A stretch of 64,000 bases of DNA from Channallabes apus (Eukaryota > Chordata > Actinopteri > Siluriformes > Clariidae), in assembly GCA_030522415.1 (NCBI GenBank), contig CM060108.1, forward strand, positions 37,532,256-37,596,255. Reading direction: 5' to 3'. The notes below the pieces were generated by a model that saw nothing but the letters and a program-made list of their open reading frames with translations, did not search any database and was not told the DNA's origin. How positions within the stretch are numbered: the first letter of the stretch is position 1; every line of letters begins with the position of its first letter. Shown here in pieces: positions 23,710-36,021 of this stretch. The position numbers and the translations under genes are program-made.

Positions 23710-24415
23710 GGCAGATTTGTTGACCTGTTCTTGATGTTACTATGGTGATACTTGTGTGGTAGCAACCTTCCAAATCAGACTAAATTATAGACAGTTTATG
23801 CAATGCATTACAAATATCAGGCTTCAATAAAAAGCTAAAAAAAAAAAAAAAGAACTAGATTTATTTCATTATGCCACACTTTGGATAAAAGCATCTCCTG
23901 AATAAATAGATTAAAGCTAAATATAATGTACAGGCATACAAATACAAATAATTAGGTTTGAGCGAATGTCAGTGTGTTGTTTTTTGTTATATATAATTTT
24001 CTCTAAAGAGACCTGCAAATGTTTCGTCACTCCCTCATCTGTATCTCATTGATTAAGCATTATGAGCAATTCCCCGAGTGCTGTCCAGAATAAATCAGAA
24101 TGAATCAGCAATCTGTTCATCCTGTAGATGGCGCTAGCACGAGTCCCTCTGGGACAGTAATGGTGTTCAGCCAAAGAACAGGATTATTTATGCACCTGTA
24201 CCTAAATAGTACAGGGTCAGCAATGATCACTTTTCATGTAAGAAATGTGAATGCACCTTTTAAAAATAGGAAAGGTACATTACTGGACATTAAAAAAACA
24301 CAGATTTACTGATGTAATGTTTCTATAAAAGTCGATTAAAAGGACACATGCACTTTTCAGATGAACCCATGATGTTATCACTACAATAGGAAGGTGATAT
24401 TCCGTTTGTGTGTAC
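23263..24415. other. ANKRD53 5' region and upstream sequence
   Basis: Contains the two 5' ANKRD53 exons (listed above) and, from 23710 to 24415, unique AT-rich sequence with no further gene. The ANKRD53 promoter must lie just above 23740, but I see no TATA box or CpG island. Confidence 0.45.
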
Positions 24416-24901
24416 CAGAGGTGGAAAGAGTAATTAACATTTGTACTTAAGTACTTTTACTTCAGTGAAATTTTACTGAAGTACAAGTAAAGTTACCATT
24501 ATAAAAATCTACTCAAGTAAAAGTAAAAAGTAGCTCATTAAAAATGTACAAAAATTTCGGGGGGTGAGCAGCACACCTGAGCTCCTACTCCGTTGTCTCC
24601 TTCTCACGCACACACCTACGCAGCGCACACACTGGGGGAGGGGTGGCAACTCTTAAAAGGGCAACATACATAATGTGGTATACAACCAGGGGTTTGCTTC
24701 ATGGGAATTTGATGGCATTTCGCTTTCAACTGGGTCTGCATCACTGGCATCTGTTTTGTCCGTCTCCATCGTTCTTGTGAATTTAACGCGTTTGTTCTTA
24801 CAGATTTTAAAAACTACTTTACAAAGTAGAAGTACACACACACAAAAAACTACTCAATTACAGTAACACGAGTAAATGTAATGGGTTACTTATCACCTCT
24901 G
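24416..24901. mobile_element. Non-autonomous hAT-type element
   Basis: Starts CAGAGGTGGAAAGAGTAATT and ends ATCACCTCTG. Long AAGTAC/AGTAAAA-rich inverted termini. Flanks GTGTGTAC (24408-24415) and TTGTGTAC (24902-24909) agree at 7 of 8 positions, as expected for an aged 8-bp duplication. Same family as 28410-30617. Confidence 0.8.
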
Positions 24902-24909
24902 TTGTGTAC

Positions 24910-26936
24910 CCACGTTTAAAGATGAGTAATGAGTATGTTGCATGAAAAAAAGGGCTTGCTGAAAACAAAAACAAGAAAAAATGTATTAATGTCTGTACAG
25001 ATAAACATAAAAGAGGATGCTACGACAAATGTTATTCCACAAACCATGCAAAGATCTGCTGTAAAACAGATTAAAAGGGTGTAGGATGATACTCACTTCT
25101 ACATGACAGTTACTTCATGACTTTGTTGAAAGGTCTTGGGAATGGTGTGTATTCATACTAGAGCATTTTTAAGAGTTAAAGAGTTCCCCTGGCAGTTATC
25201 CAACAACACTTACATTCAGAAGTAATGTTTATTATTGATTTCTGTTTATTTCACGAATATCAGAGAAATAGGACATTTCAGGCAAAACTCATCAGCAGTC
25301 CTAAAAAGTTGCTTACTTTCTTATTTAATACATATTGCTTTGTATGGTTAGTGCTTCTGAAATAAGTTAATGTGTAGTGAATCATTTGTCTGACAGTTAT
25401 AAATTGTGCTGCATTTTGATCAATAATTATTGAACAGGTCTCCCATCAGGAGTAACGTGTGATTGGTCATGATATGGGTAACGATTATTTTCTCCATGTC
25501 TCTGTCAAGCGTGAACCGTCAATGCTTTAAATACTCAGGAAGTATCAGATGGTGCAGATCGACCATGTGAACTTTTCTTGAACTGAAATAGATGAGACAC
25601 ATTGTAAACTAAAACGCATTATTATGATTATAATTATATTTGTATTATTATTATATTTGTATTATTATTATTGTTATTGTTATTATTATTATTATTATTA
25701 TATTTGTATTATTATTATTATTATTATTATTATAAATATGCACTTGTTCTAATATTTTTAACACTTAATGATCAGATTAAAAACAATGTTTTTTTACAAC
25801 TTCAAAACACACACACACGCACACACACAGAGTAAGGAGATGTTTATTTAATATATTTTAATTCTATGGAACTCCTTCAAAGACACATACTGTAGGAAAG
25901 TCTTCACAACAGAGAACTGTAATCATTGGCAAAGAAAAGAGGAATAAACCTCTTCTGTTCTTTTACGGAAAAAAATACTTATGGTTAGTAACAATAATGT
26001 TATTTTTTATGCACTCACAATTAATTCCTTACTAAATAATGTAAATGTTGTATATATATATAGATACATAAACTACAAGATCTCAACTGTTCAGTTAATG
26101 ACTACAGACTATAGAAGAAGACATTATATTATTCTCTGAGAAGAAATGGAAGTGGTGAAATGTCAACGTGTGCTAATGAAATATTCTGTTCTAATCATTT
26201 GCCGATTCATGATAAGAGTTGAAGCTGGGCTTGAGCGTGACTGTTCTGTGAACTCTACAAACATATGGTGTAAGAGAGAGCAATAAGAGATACCAGAATG
26301 AGCCATACAATCCTCACAGCGCATTCATATTGAACAAGCCACCTTGTGAAGACCTCATGCCCAGGAGACTTGTGAGCTGTTAGTGTAAGTGCGCTGATGT
26401 CCTCGCCTTCTCTGCTTAGCTCGTCTCTCCCTTCCTTCTCCTCTACCATTTTTTTTTACTTCTCTCTTCTGGCCTCCATTCATAGATTTTTCTCTTCTTC
26501 TCTCTCACTAGAATTCTTTTTCTTCACACATCTTCCTTTGGTTTTCGCTTTTCTCTATTTTTCTCACTCTATTTTTCTCTTTTTCTCCCCTCAACCCTAC
26601 ACTAATGTACCATGGCATATTCGGCAGCTCTAAGTCACAGTGTGAGCTGGGTGTGTGCACTGACCGCACCACGACCTCGCTCACACACAGCACACTTTAC
26701 TGTATGTATGAGGGATGGAGGGATCAAAGGCTAGGTTATAAGGTGATATTAAATTGAGGTTCACATTTACACAAAGCATCAGGCACAAGGGTTATTTAAT
26801 TACAGAATTATACAATAATTAAGTATTACATTTCAGATTAGTTTTACTCTAAGTAAATTATGCTTGTAATGGCAAGAGGGCATCTTTGGTCACAGAATAA
26901 TTTGAGCCCAGATTTTAGCCTGGATGAATAAATACA
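24910..26936. other. Intergenic, no gene seen
   Basis: An ATT microsatellite (25627-25736) and a TTCTC-rich pyrimidine stretch (26400-26600) are present. Short open frames have no family features. Confidence 0.6.
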
Positions 26937-27460
26937 GTACATGCAAGGGGCTAAACACACACAAGACAGACTTGGCTAGGCCTACTAGCTGTTATGCACA
27001 TTAGCTGCCAAGCTAGATAGTAGCTAAACAGACTAATTACTAAACTGGCTAGTAGCCAGAGACCCAAGAGACAAACAAACTAGGTATGAAACAGACTAAG
27101 AACTCTAAAGGTTAGTGGCTAAACAGGTTAGTAGGTAAACAGACTATGATCTAAACAGACGAGGAGACTAGACAGACCTAGATCTAAGGCAGGTTAGTAG
27201 TGCACTGGTTCGTATTTATACAGACTAAGAACTAAACATCCAAGGGAGGTTACTTACACACAAGGGTAAATACACAAAGAGCTAATTCTGCTAGAGGCTA
27301 ATCCTGCTAGGAGACACAGAGACAAAGAGACATAAACTAAATCAAGACAGATGCAAACTTAACTTAAAGAGCTCCAGAAACCAAATGCCAACTATAACTA
27401 AACAAACTAAAACAGAACATAACCAGACAAAACAAATACCCACTTAACAGAACTGAAATT
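26937..27460. repeat. Degenerate minisatellite-like CTAAACAGACTA array
   Basis: Imperfect units of about 15-25 nt based on CTAAACAGACTAAGA / TTAGTAGCTAAACAG recur through about 500 bp, with CTAG-containing variants (ACTAGCTG, GCTAGTAGCC). No coding frame. Confidence 0.6.
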
Positions 27461-27471
27461 AATGCTTGACC

Positions 27472-27571
27472 CAGTTTCCCATAACAACCAGCTATTTATA
27501 ACGTAACTAATGAGCTACCTCGTTCAGGTGAGCACCCGCATCACCTGACCGAGGTGCCTTCTGGGAAACTG
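27472..27571. repeat. Nested inverted repeat (cruciform-forming)
   Basis: Outer arms CAGTTTCCCA (27472-27481) and TGGGAAACTG (27562-27571) are exact complements. An inner hairpin at 27517-27555 pairs ACCTCGTTCAGGTGA with TCACCTGACCGAGGT with one mismatch. Confidence 0.7.
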
Positions 27572-27632
27572 AGTCTACCAACAAAAACTACAAAAACAAA
27601 AAGGTGAACCCTCACATAATGATCATCTATAA

Positions 27633-27970
27633 CAGGAGTGTAAAACATACGGCCTGCGGGCCGAGTACGGCCCACTAAGGTGTCCAGTACGGCCCGCGGG
27701 ATGATTTGAACAATAATATTAAATATAAAATCTTTTTTATTATCATTATTATTAGTAGTAGTAGTATTAAATAAAGTCTATGTCCGGGTATTCGCTGCAA
27801 TATTGTGTTTGGTTTTATTAATTTTTTTATTTTATCATCGATCATTTAACTGCTCTTCTATTGCACTTCTGCCGAAACCTCTAACATGCATGCGCATTCT
27901 AAATTCGGCCCGCGCATGGTCACATTTCTTCTCATCCGGCCCTCACCTTAAAATGAGTTTGACATTCCTG
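27633..27970. mobile_element. Short hAT-type element with GC-rich ends
   Basis: Starts CAGGAGTGTAAAACATACGG and ends AGTTTGACATTCCTG. It is flanked by the exact 8-bp duplication ATCTATAA (27625-27632 and 27971-27978). 338 bp, non-coding, with repeated GGCCCGCGGG-type motifs. Confidence 0.85.
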
Positions 27971-28409
27971 ATCTATAAGAAACATTTTTACACATACTGT
28001 ACTGTATAGTTTACGACACTGTTCCTGCAAGCAATAAAAGTTTCTCACCAAATGTTAAGCGAACCACTCCTTATCTACAGCTTTGTGGGAATTATTATAC
28101 TGTATGCTTAACATTTTTAACCTTAAAACTTACATTTTTAATTAACATCATTATCAAATGTAACTATAAAAGCAGAGTTGTGTTTTTAGCCACCTAAAGG
28201 CTCTGATATCCTAATGCAAATGCTGAACAGTGCCACCTGATCTTTTTGGATAAACAAAAAACAGAACAGTTTATTTATTTCAGAGCTTTGCGGTTCTACC
28301 TGTGGTACTGTACAACACTTTTAGATGCACCTTTTTTGTATTGAATGTGCCTACTGTGTTGATATTCCATTCCTTCTTTCTTTCTTGTTCCCAATGTATA
28401 TTTCACCTC

Positions 28410-30116
28410 CAGAGGTGGAAAGTAATGAATTACATTTACTCGCGTTACTGTAATTGAGTAGCTTTTTTGTGCATTTCTACTTTTTAAAGTAGTTTTAAAA
28501 ATCTGTAATTTTACTTTTACTTAAGTACGTTTTGTTTGAAGTATTGTAATTCGCTACATTTTAAATCATATTCGCTACTGAGTAAAAAATAAATGAATGA
28601 AAATGCTAAAATAATAAAAAATATTATGCTGTGTATAAATGCTCCGTTGCGCCGCGTGTGTGTATCATGTCCTGGTCGCGCGCCGCTCCAGACTCCACTC
28701 CAGGTTTTCTGACATCGGCATCACCTGACCTTCCACACGGTCGCTTCCGCCTTGAGTGACGTCATCGACTAGCAAGACCATGTATAAACCGGAGAGAGAC
28801 GCGGGAAAGTGATTTTGGCGTTTTGATATTTGGTTGTGTATTCCGGTTTTGACTTTTTGCCTCCAATTGACTTTGATTATTGCTTTGTCCCTTTGGTTTG
28901 GTTGGTCTTTGTATATATTTGTAGATAATTTCACTGTTCTTGGTTTATGGAGTCCGGGAAGGTACATGGATTTTTATTTGTGTGTTTTTTTTTTTGCAGG
29001 TAAGCTACTAAATATAAATACCATTTTGTTTATTATTTTGGCCTGGGTCCACCCTGAATCTGATCCTCCTCCTCCTCCTGGGGGGTGTTCTTCGTACGTC
29101 GCTAACTCAGTTAGCTGGATTTGATTGTTGTGGATTTGTCCTGATCTTGGATTGTTTCGTTCTTCGATGCTCATCTCGCATTTGCTGTCATAGCAACATG
29201 TCCGTAAGCTTGAACCTGCTCGGTAGCAGGTTTATTTCATGTAAACAGGATTAAGGCTGCGCTCCTGCCGGGTTATGATTGGTTGAAATGGTGAGGTCAC
29301 ATCTGATTGGTTAAAGAGCGCTGACGTGGACTGACTCACGTGGGGAAAGAAAAGTATCTTGCATGCATATATACGGCTTACCATTTATATATATATATAT
29401 ATCTCAAATATTATATTAGAACATAAATTCATAGGTTTTTTATTATTATAATAAACTCTAGGCACGAGACAGCCCTCAAGACCATTAATTCAAATTCTTG
29501 TATAATGTTTATTTTGGAACACATTTATTTTTCAGGGGTTCGTTATGAATATGCAAATATATATATATAATAAACAAAATTCTAATGAAAAATTGGACAA
29601 AACTAATTTTATTATAAAGTATACATATAAAAAGTATACATGTTTTTGAAAAAAATATTAATATTTCTATTTTTCCATATACAACATTTATTTTCATATT
29701 TCTTATTTTATTTTATTGTCTCATGTAATTTGTAAGACATATGTGCATATTATGTTCTAATATAATGTTTGATAGCGATTATGTGTGTGTGTGTGGGGGG
29801 GGGGGGGGGGATTCATGGCAGGGAAGCATTTCAGCGCATAACAGGTGTTACAAAACAATTGAGCTTGTTCTTTTGTCATTTCGTCAACCAATCAAAGGAC
29901 TTGTGATCAGTGTTTCTACTGTCGATGCATATCGCCTTTTAAACCAACACACGCACGCGCAATAATCCTAGACAACTCAATCCGGCCAAACTAATCATCA
30001 ACAACAGGTGTGCTCGAAGAACCGATTTAGCCAGAGTGTAATTAGCACGATGATCTCATCTTAGATGTGTCAATGCATCCCGGATGTTTCAAGCGACATA
30101 CGAAGAATACCCCCCT

Positions 30117-30152
<36 letters not shown>

Positions 30153-30617
30153 CAAACCTCATTATTTCATCAGTTAATGATTGGATCTAGTTCTTTCTGC
30201 CATATACCACCATTTCCATACAGTTTAAAATAGAACCCTGAACCATTCTTTTGCTGTATGGCCCTAGACTGGGACGTAACACCATATTTAAGTGACCACT
30301 TTGATTTTCAAGCACAACAAAGACAACAGCTTTATTATGCAAAGGTGTTCCTTCAGTTAAAAACAACTAGTTTGAGATTTATATCTGCTCATCTTTTTTG
30401 AACTACGCTAGAACGCTAGAATGCGTACTTTAAATTACTTTAAATAAAAAAAATAACTCTGTAACTTTTACTCTGAGTAAATTTTTTAATGAGCTACTTT
30501 TTACTTTTACTTGAGTAGAATTTTATAATGGTAACTTTACTTGTACTTAAGTAAAATTTCACTGAAGTAACAGTACTTGTACTTGAGTACAAAATTTTAT
30601 TACTCTTTCCACCTCTG
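28410..30617. mobile_element. hAT-type element, 2.2 kb, with nested transposon
   Basis: Starts CAGAGGTGGAAAGTAATGAA and ends TACTCTTTCCACCTCTG. It is flanked by the exact 8-bp duplication TTCACCTC (28402-28409 and 30618-30625). Same termini as the 486-bp element at 24416. Some short frames (28834-29124) are open but show no transposase motifs, so the copy is not autonomous. A second transposon occupies 29077-30118. Confidence 0.85.
29077..30118. mobile_element. DNA transposon nested in the hAT element
   Basis: The termini CCTGGGGGGTGTTCTTCGTA and the reverse complement of the right end agree at about 23 of 26 positions. No transposase. Contains an AT run (29388-29402), a G run (29796-29810) and a TG run just outside the right end (30118-30148). 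Superfamily not assigned; the target duplication is obscured by CCT repeats. Confidence 0.7.
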
Positions 30618-30625
30618 TTCACCTC

Positions 30626-31317
30626 TTGTCCACAGTCAGCACAAGCTTTTAAAAACCATCCTTGTCTCATCTTTTCTTTATCATCCTCTTTTTTCCATGT
30701 CTCGATGCAAGCTGGTGATATTCATCTATGCAATCTCTTTTTTCATCCATTCATAATTTCAGAACTTTATCAGCTTTCTGCTTGTCAAAGATTAATTTTT
30801 TTTCCTCTAACTAGATTATGCATATATTTATTTGAATCCTCTACAATATAACTGATCATTTGTCCTCTTATGTGCCCGCAAATTGATTTTCCACCATATT
30901 TTGTAAATCGCGAGAATATTATTTATAATATTGACTTTGGTATTCAAAAACAAGCATGATAGCATACGTTATACACTTTGGTAAAAGCCTCCCTTTCATC
31001 CTACTGTAGCAAAATAAAAGGTTAAATGCTCCATGCCTGCTAATGAGAGACTTGATGAGGCTAAGCGGGTAACTTTGTAGAGAATGTAGCCAGAGCACAA
31101 GATGTCCCTCGCTGAACAGAGCTCTAAATATGGATTAATTAGCAGACATATCTTTGAAAGCATTGCAAGGTATTTTTAAGATGACACTTCCACCTCGCAT
31201 AAATAAATAATTAAGTGAGTTTTGCCTTTATATACAGTAAGGATGATGTTCCCATGTTGGCTCTCATCCAGAAGTTCTGAGGAGAGAGTACAATAAAGTA
31301 AAAACAGTTTTTATCAT
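30626..31317. other. Intergenic, no feature seen
   Basis: AT-rich unique sequence without convincing exons. Confidence 0.5.
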
Positions 31318-31600
31318 ACAGAGTTTTTCTTTCCTGATGACACAGGCATACTCCAGGACTCAAGTTGTGAAAGAATGGGTCTGGGAGAATGAGGAACACA
31401 TTTTTTTTTTTTGCCTATGCACTGACAATTTAGATAATGTCAGGCTACTGAATTAGTGGGTGGCCATTCATGAATCCTGAACATGGTAGCAGCAGTTACC
31501 ATGTCTCGTATAAGACTGAAACGTAACAATATAAGGATACAAATTAAATAATAAGGTACAACACTATATTATAAGAATAGTTGTCCATCACACTGTGTGC
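31318..31600 (+). repeat. Tc1-like transposase C-terminal remnant, copy A
   Basis: Contains TTCCTGATGACACAGG and GTGAAAGAATGGG-type segments that resemble the second-Asp region and downstream helix of Tc1-like transposases. 31410-31595 is duplicated at 33135-33320. Confidence 0.55.
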
Positions 31601-31752
31601 TGTAATCATAGCTAAAGGTGATTCAATGAAATATTAGAACATGAAACGTTTTTGCCCATGACATCCTCAGACTTCAGTAACCACTTTACACTGGGTATGT
31701 TTGCAACGGATCAGGATCATAGGAATACTGGGCACGAAACATGGGATACTAG

Positions 31753-32364
31753 CACACATTAGTGATGGGTCGTTCATGAACGATTAGTTTTTTTTTTTTA
31801 ATGAATCTTTAACGTGACTCAGATGAACGAGTCGTCTCGGAGAGTGATTCGTTCATTTTCTATTCGGCGCGCATGTGCAAAGCATCGCAAAACCTCCATA
31901 TGTGTTATACAGGAAACAGAAATGAGTCGTTACCTTAGAGTCATTTCGGTCCTGAGTCGTTCGTTCTTTTGTCATGTGACTCCTATAGACGCTATGCAGT
32001 GCAGTACACAGGAAACAGTATCGAACGGTTCTGCAAGTGAGTCTTCGAGTCCTGAGTCGTTCATTGCTTTGTCACGTGACTCCCATAGACGCTATGCGGT
32101 GCAATAGATTCAATTGGAGGACATGAGAGGTGAGCTGCTCATTCTGTTTAATATAATATATCCTTAGCTGCATTGTAATATTTTCATTACTGGAACTATA
32201 GCCAAAATGTGTGTATGTAGACGTATTGGGGCTCTTTTTATTGAAAACTTTTTATTTTATTTCTGATCAAAAGAACGAAATGAACTAAATGACTCAAAAA
32301 AAGATTCGTTCATTTTGATGAACGAGATTCAAAGAACCGAGTCACTAAATGATTCAAACTTCAG
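31753..32364. mobile_element. hAT-like GATGGGTCGTTCATGAACGA element, 3' truncated
   Basis: Opens with TAGTGATGGGTCGTTCATGA, a palindromic head, and is full of GTTCATT/GAACGA motifs. Near the end come GAACCGAGTCACTAAATGAT and a right end lacking the expected CCCATCACTA. Two internal direct repeats around CCTGAGTCGTTC (31950-32010 and 32050-32106) include TATAGACGCTATGC or CATAGACGCTATGC. Non-coding. Confidence 0.65.
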
Positions 32365-32893
32365 AGATCCTGAGGGCGTACATATCTCTCGAAGCTTATG
32401 ACTTTGTTGTGGATATGCTTAATCTCTAATGTTTTATGAATACAATAGGATAACTTTTCACTGAAGGCCATGGTACAGTTTAAACAGATATTGCCATATT
32501 TCTTAGCTGAATTGTTAAGTGGGTTACCATTATGCTAGTTAGTTGCTTTTATGTAGCTAAGTTAAGCATGGCTCATTTTCTCTATTTCTCTGAAATCACA
32601 ATTAGCCACTTAGCTAAGATGAATGTTTCTCAGCAGTGACAGTTATTTTTAATGAGTTGCTCAGACCTGTTACCTTTCATTAAATTCTGTTGGCTTGGAA
32701 AGGTATCAGGTTTAGCTGTATGTAATTAAAACAAAGGTCTTCATAAACACTTTGTCACTTTTCCGATTCTGATCCAACACAACAGCATCAACACTTTAGC
32801 CAATGTTTCTAATGTCAGGTTTATGTGGGAAGTAAACCAGAGAACATGGGGGGGAGGAAACCCATGCTGACATACTGTAGAAGCTCGAGCTCA

Positions 32894-32974
32894 TGTCTGA
32901 ACCTGACTCTGGAGCTGTGAAGTGACGAAGCTACCCGCTTTGTCACTTCACAGCTTCAGTGTCAGGTTCAGACA
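32894..32974. repeat. 37-bp-arm hairpin
   Basis: The left arm 32894-32930 (TGTCTGAACCTGACTCTGGA...) pairs with the right arm 32938-32974 with about 4 mismatches around a 7-nt loop (CTACCCG). The size and fold are in the range of a microRNA precursor, but it is also typical of a small inverted-repeat element. Confidence 0.8.
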
Positions 32975-33134
32975 GGCCCCAGTCTTACCTCCCCCTTCTC
33001 AGCTGTGGGTTCATATTGTCACATCTTTAACCATGCTAGCAGCATGGTATTTACACTTACAGAGGGGAAATCATTTTTGAGAGTGAGTGTGCAGGGAAAC
33101 TGATAGTGATGAAGGTGAGGTGATAAAAAATGTT

Positions 33135-33320
33135 TTGGCTAAGCACTGGCAATTTAGATAAAGGCAAGCTACTGAATTAGTGGGTGGCCATTCATGGATC
33201 CTGAACATGGTAGCAGCAGTTACAAGCAGTCATGTCTTGTATAAGACTGAAATGTAACAATATAAGGATAAAAAAATAAATAATAAGTTGCAACACTATT
33301 TATATTATTATAGTAATTGT
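33135..33320 (+). repeat. Tc1-like remnant, copy B (repeat of 31410-31595)
   Basis: Shares GAATTAGTGGGTGGCCATTC, CCTGAACATGGTAGCAGCAG and AATATAAGGATA with copy A. It adds a short insertion (AAGCAGTCATG). Confidence 0.8.
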
Positions 33321-33404
33321 CCAACACTATACATAATGTATATCTGCCCAACCCTAATGGTATTCTTTAGTTTACAGTCTAGTTGTCATTGGTCTTTAAG
33401 CTGC

Positions 33405-33570
33405 TCCTGTCAAGGAGTCGCTCCAGCAGACCATTCAATCCGCATAACTTTTTCACTGGTTTTACGGTGGATGCCCTTCCTGAAGCTGCCCTCCTATTTT
33501 ATCCGGGCTTGGGACCGGCACTGCATCCAGTGGCTTTGGTTTGGGCATTGAGTGGGAATAGAACCTAGGC
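33405..33570 (-). repeat. tRNA-Gly-type SINE tail, - orientation
   Basis: Contains GGATGCCCTTCCTGAAGC and CCGGCACTGCATCCAGTGGC, the reverse complement of the tail of the SINE at 11801-12036. Confidence 0.75.
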
Positions 33571-35565
33571 CTTGCACACGGCAGGCAAGAAACATACCTT
33601 TTTAAACCTTTTTAATTTAAAGATTTTATACTGTAATATTTTGTGAAATATCTTCCTTGTCTCTGTGATGTGCTCATGTGCAGGGTGCACTGTAGACACC
33701 CACACTAACCCCCCACAGTCTGAGCTGAGAGACACTTTTTGCATCACACAGCAGCCTGGAACCTCGCTGCTATTTTGGTTGATGCTAATTTGCTCCGTGT
33801 TGGGGCTGTGGTTCACAGCTCGGTCAATTTTCCCTGATACTATACTCCCGGTTGTCTCCGTAAAGGTTTTCCCGTCAAGTCGTGTTAACGTCTCGGACCC
33901 ATGAACTGTAAATGCCCCGCGCGCGCAGAAGGGGGAGAATGGGAGTGATCTCCGAGGTCCTAAACAATGTCAATTTTGTGTCAACAAGCAAAGAGCCTGA
34001 TAAGGATAAAGAAATTACAATTAGGTTTGGAAATGTTTTACAAATGGAATTAACTGAAAGGTTTGTGCTACAATATGATTACTTACATACACATGATATG
34101 TCTCGGCCTACGTCTTAAAATACAATCAATATTAAACACAAAGAAGACTTTATGTTCTTCTTCAAATAGTAACAACAACAATAATAATAATAATAATTAT
34201 TATTATTCATTTTATAATATTTGTGATGAAAGAAATGCACATAATTTTTATTAAATTAGCTCTTACTGAAGTAAGAACTCTTATAGAAGTGTGGAAATCA
34301 TCATCATCACTGAACTAAAACTTAAAAAATATTCCTCCAATCTAAGTGTAACTGGATCTTCTCTGCTTGCGCACGCCCGCTGCTTTACTGCCTTGAAGAC
34401 TGAACATGCACTCATACTTGCTCTAATTTGCGTCTTTATTTAGTTCTGTTTTTGTATAATCCTATAAATTATTCAAACTTTGAACGAAAAACTAAAATGA
34501 TGCATTTTTGCCAACTTTGAAATGATGAAATCAAAATGTCATCACATATTTACAAAAGGCCAAATGTTATAATAATAATTAACTTTGTTTTCATCTTTAT
34601 AGTTTTAGACTATGTTACTTTGATACCATTATTCTTAAACTGATTTTGACTGTGCTTCCTGTTGTTTTCTGGTGTTAGTTAGAATAGAGTTTATTGTTGG
34701 GAGATAAGAAAATTAGTAATGTTTCCACTTTTGCTGTATTAGATATGTTTCAATAACTATATAGGCTATAGCTAAGAAAATAAAGCCAAGTTGAAAAGCT
34801 TTTACGAACCCAAGCAGCACCTGGTTGTGGCCACTTCTGGCAAAGATGTAGCTCTGTTGGTCCACTTGTGGCACTGGTTAACAAGACACCACCACCAACA
34901 ACAACAACAACAATAATAATAATAATAATAATAATAAAGACATGTTTAAAGACATAAATTTTTCAGTTGCCCAAATAATGTGTTGTAAAATATTTAACAT
35001 TTTTACTTTTTAAAAATTGTAGACTCTATGCATTTTTTCTATGCAATAATTGTTCAGGTGTGTTTGTGGCATTTGGGAAACTAACTCATGGACCATAATT
35101 CCATGCTGTATGCAGGCCAGATGACTGTAGTAGATGTGGGCCTGAAGTGGGCAATAATAATTTTGCTATCTGGGAAATAACAGACGGTACCATTCTCTTC
35201 TTCAAATTTGAGAAGCACAATAGCTGACTATCCATTATTATCTCTTACTTGGGTTTAAATGTGTGTGCTTTTAATTATAAGGCTGCAATTTAATCATGGG
35301 CTATTTTTTTTATATGTTCTGCTAAAAAACAACAAGATCCACAACAGAAAAAAGATGCATGGATAGATTCCACTTTAAATCTGCCCTTGGCTGTTTCCCA
35401 GAATTCATTCCGTGGTAAAACGATGGCTCACTGTGCAGCTGCACAATCTAATTAGATCATATAAAGTACACAGGGGATTTTACTTCATGGCAAAACGTTT
35501 AGACCTTAGGGAAGAAAGAATTTGTAGATATAAAACACAAAAAATATTTAAATAATCTATGCTAC

Positions 35566-35620
<55 letters not shown>

Positions 35621-35624
35621 ATTG

Positions 35625-35663
<39 letters not shown>

Positions 35664-36021
35664 GTATGCCACCACATTTATTTATTCATACATTCATTCA
35701 TTCATTTTTTTGTTTGATTGTTTGACAAGATTTGTGTGTTATTTTTTGGCACAAACAATGATCAAATACATTTTTACATTTTACAACAAATGAATAATGG
35801 ATAGTACTTCCTCTAAGCTGCCTGCTGCACATTTTCAAACATTTAATTAAGCTTCTATCCATAAATAAATATATGCAGAATGTAGACGCAAAACAATATA
35901 TAATATATAAACAGTTTTTACACTTCCATGTCACAAATGTAAAGTAGTAGTCAGCAATGACAGCAAATAAAGCTCACAATCACTGCAGCATCCTAAAATG
36001 CACAAATCAACCAACAGAATA
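33571..36021. other. Intergenic with simple repeats
   Basis: AAT/ATT runs at about 34165-34206 and 34895-34937, and a self-complementary tract at 35568-35661. No gene features were found. Confidence 0.6.
35568..35661. repeat. Self-complementary (TTA)n-(TAA)n tract
   Basis: About 16 ATT units are followed, after a short AATATTG spacer, by about 12 AAT units. The tract is one large hairpin. Confidence 0.9.

Noticed and set aside
28834..29124. 96-residue hydrophobic frame
   Set aside because: It lies inside the hAT element and runs into the nested transposon terminus, without transposase or other motifs.
31814..32107. 97-residue frame with repeated SRDSHRRYAVQ-like ends
   Set aside because: It is the translation of the duplicated block in the GTTCATGAACGA element.
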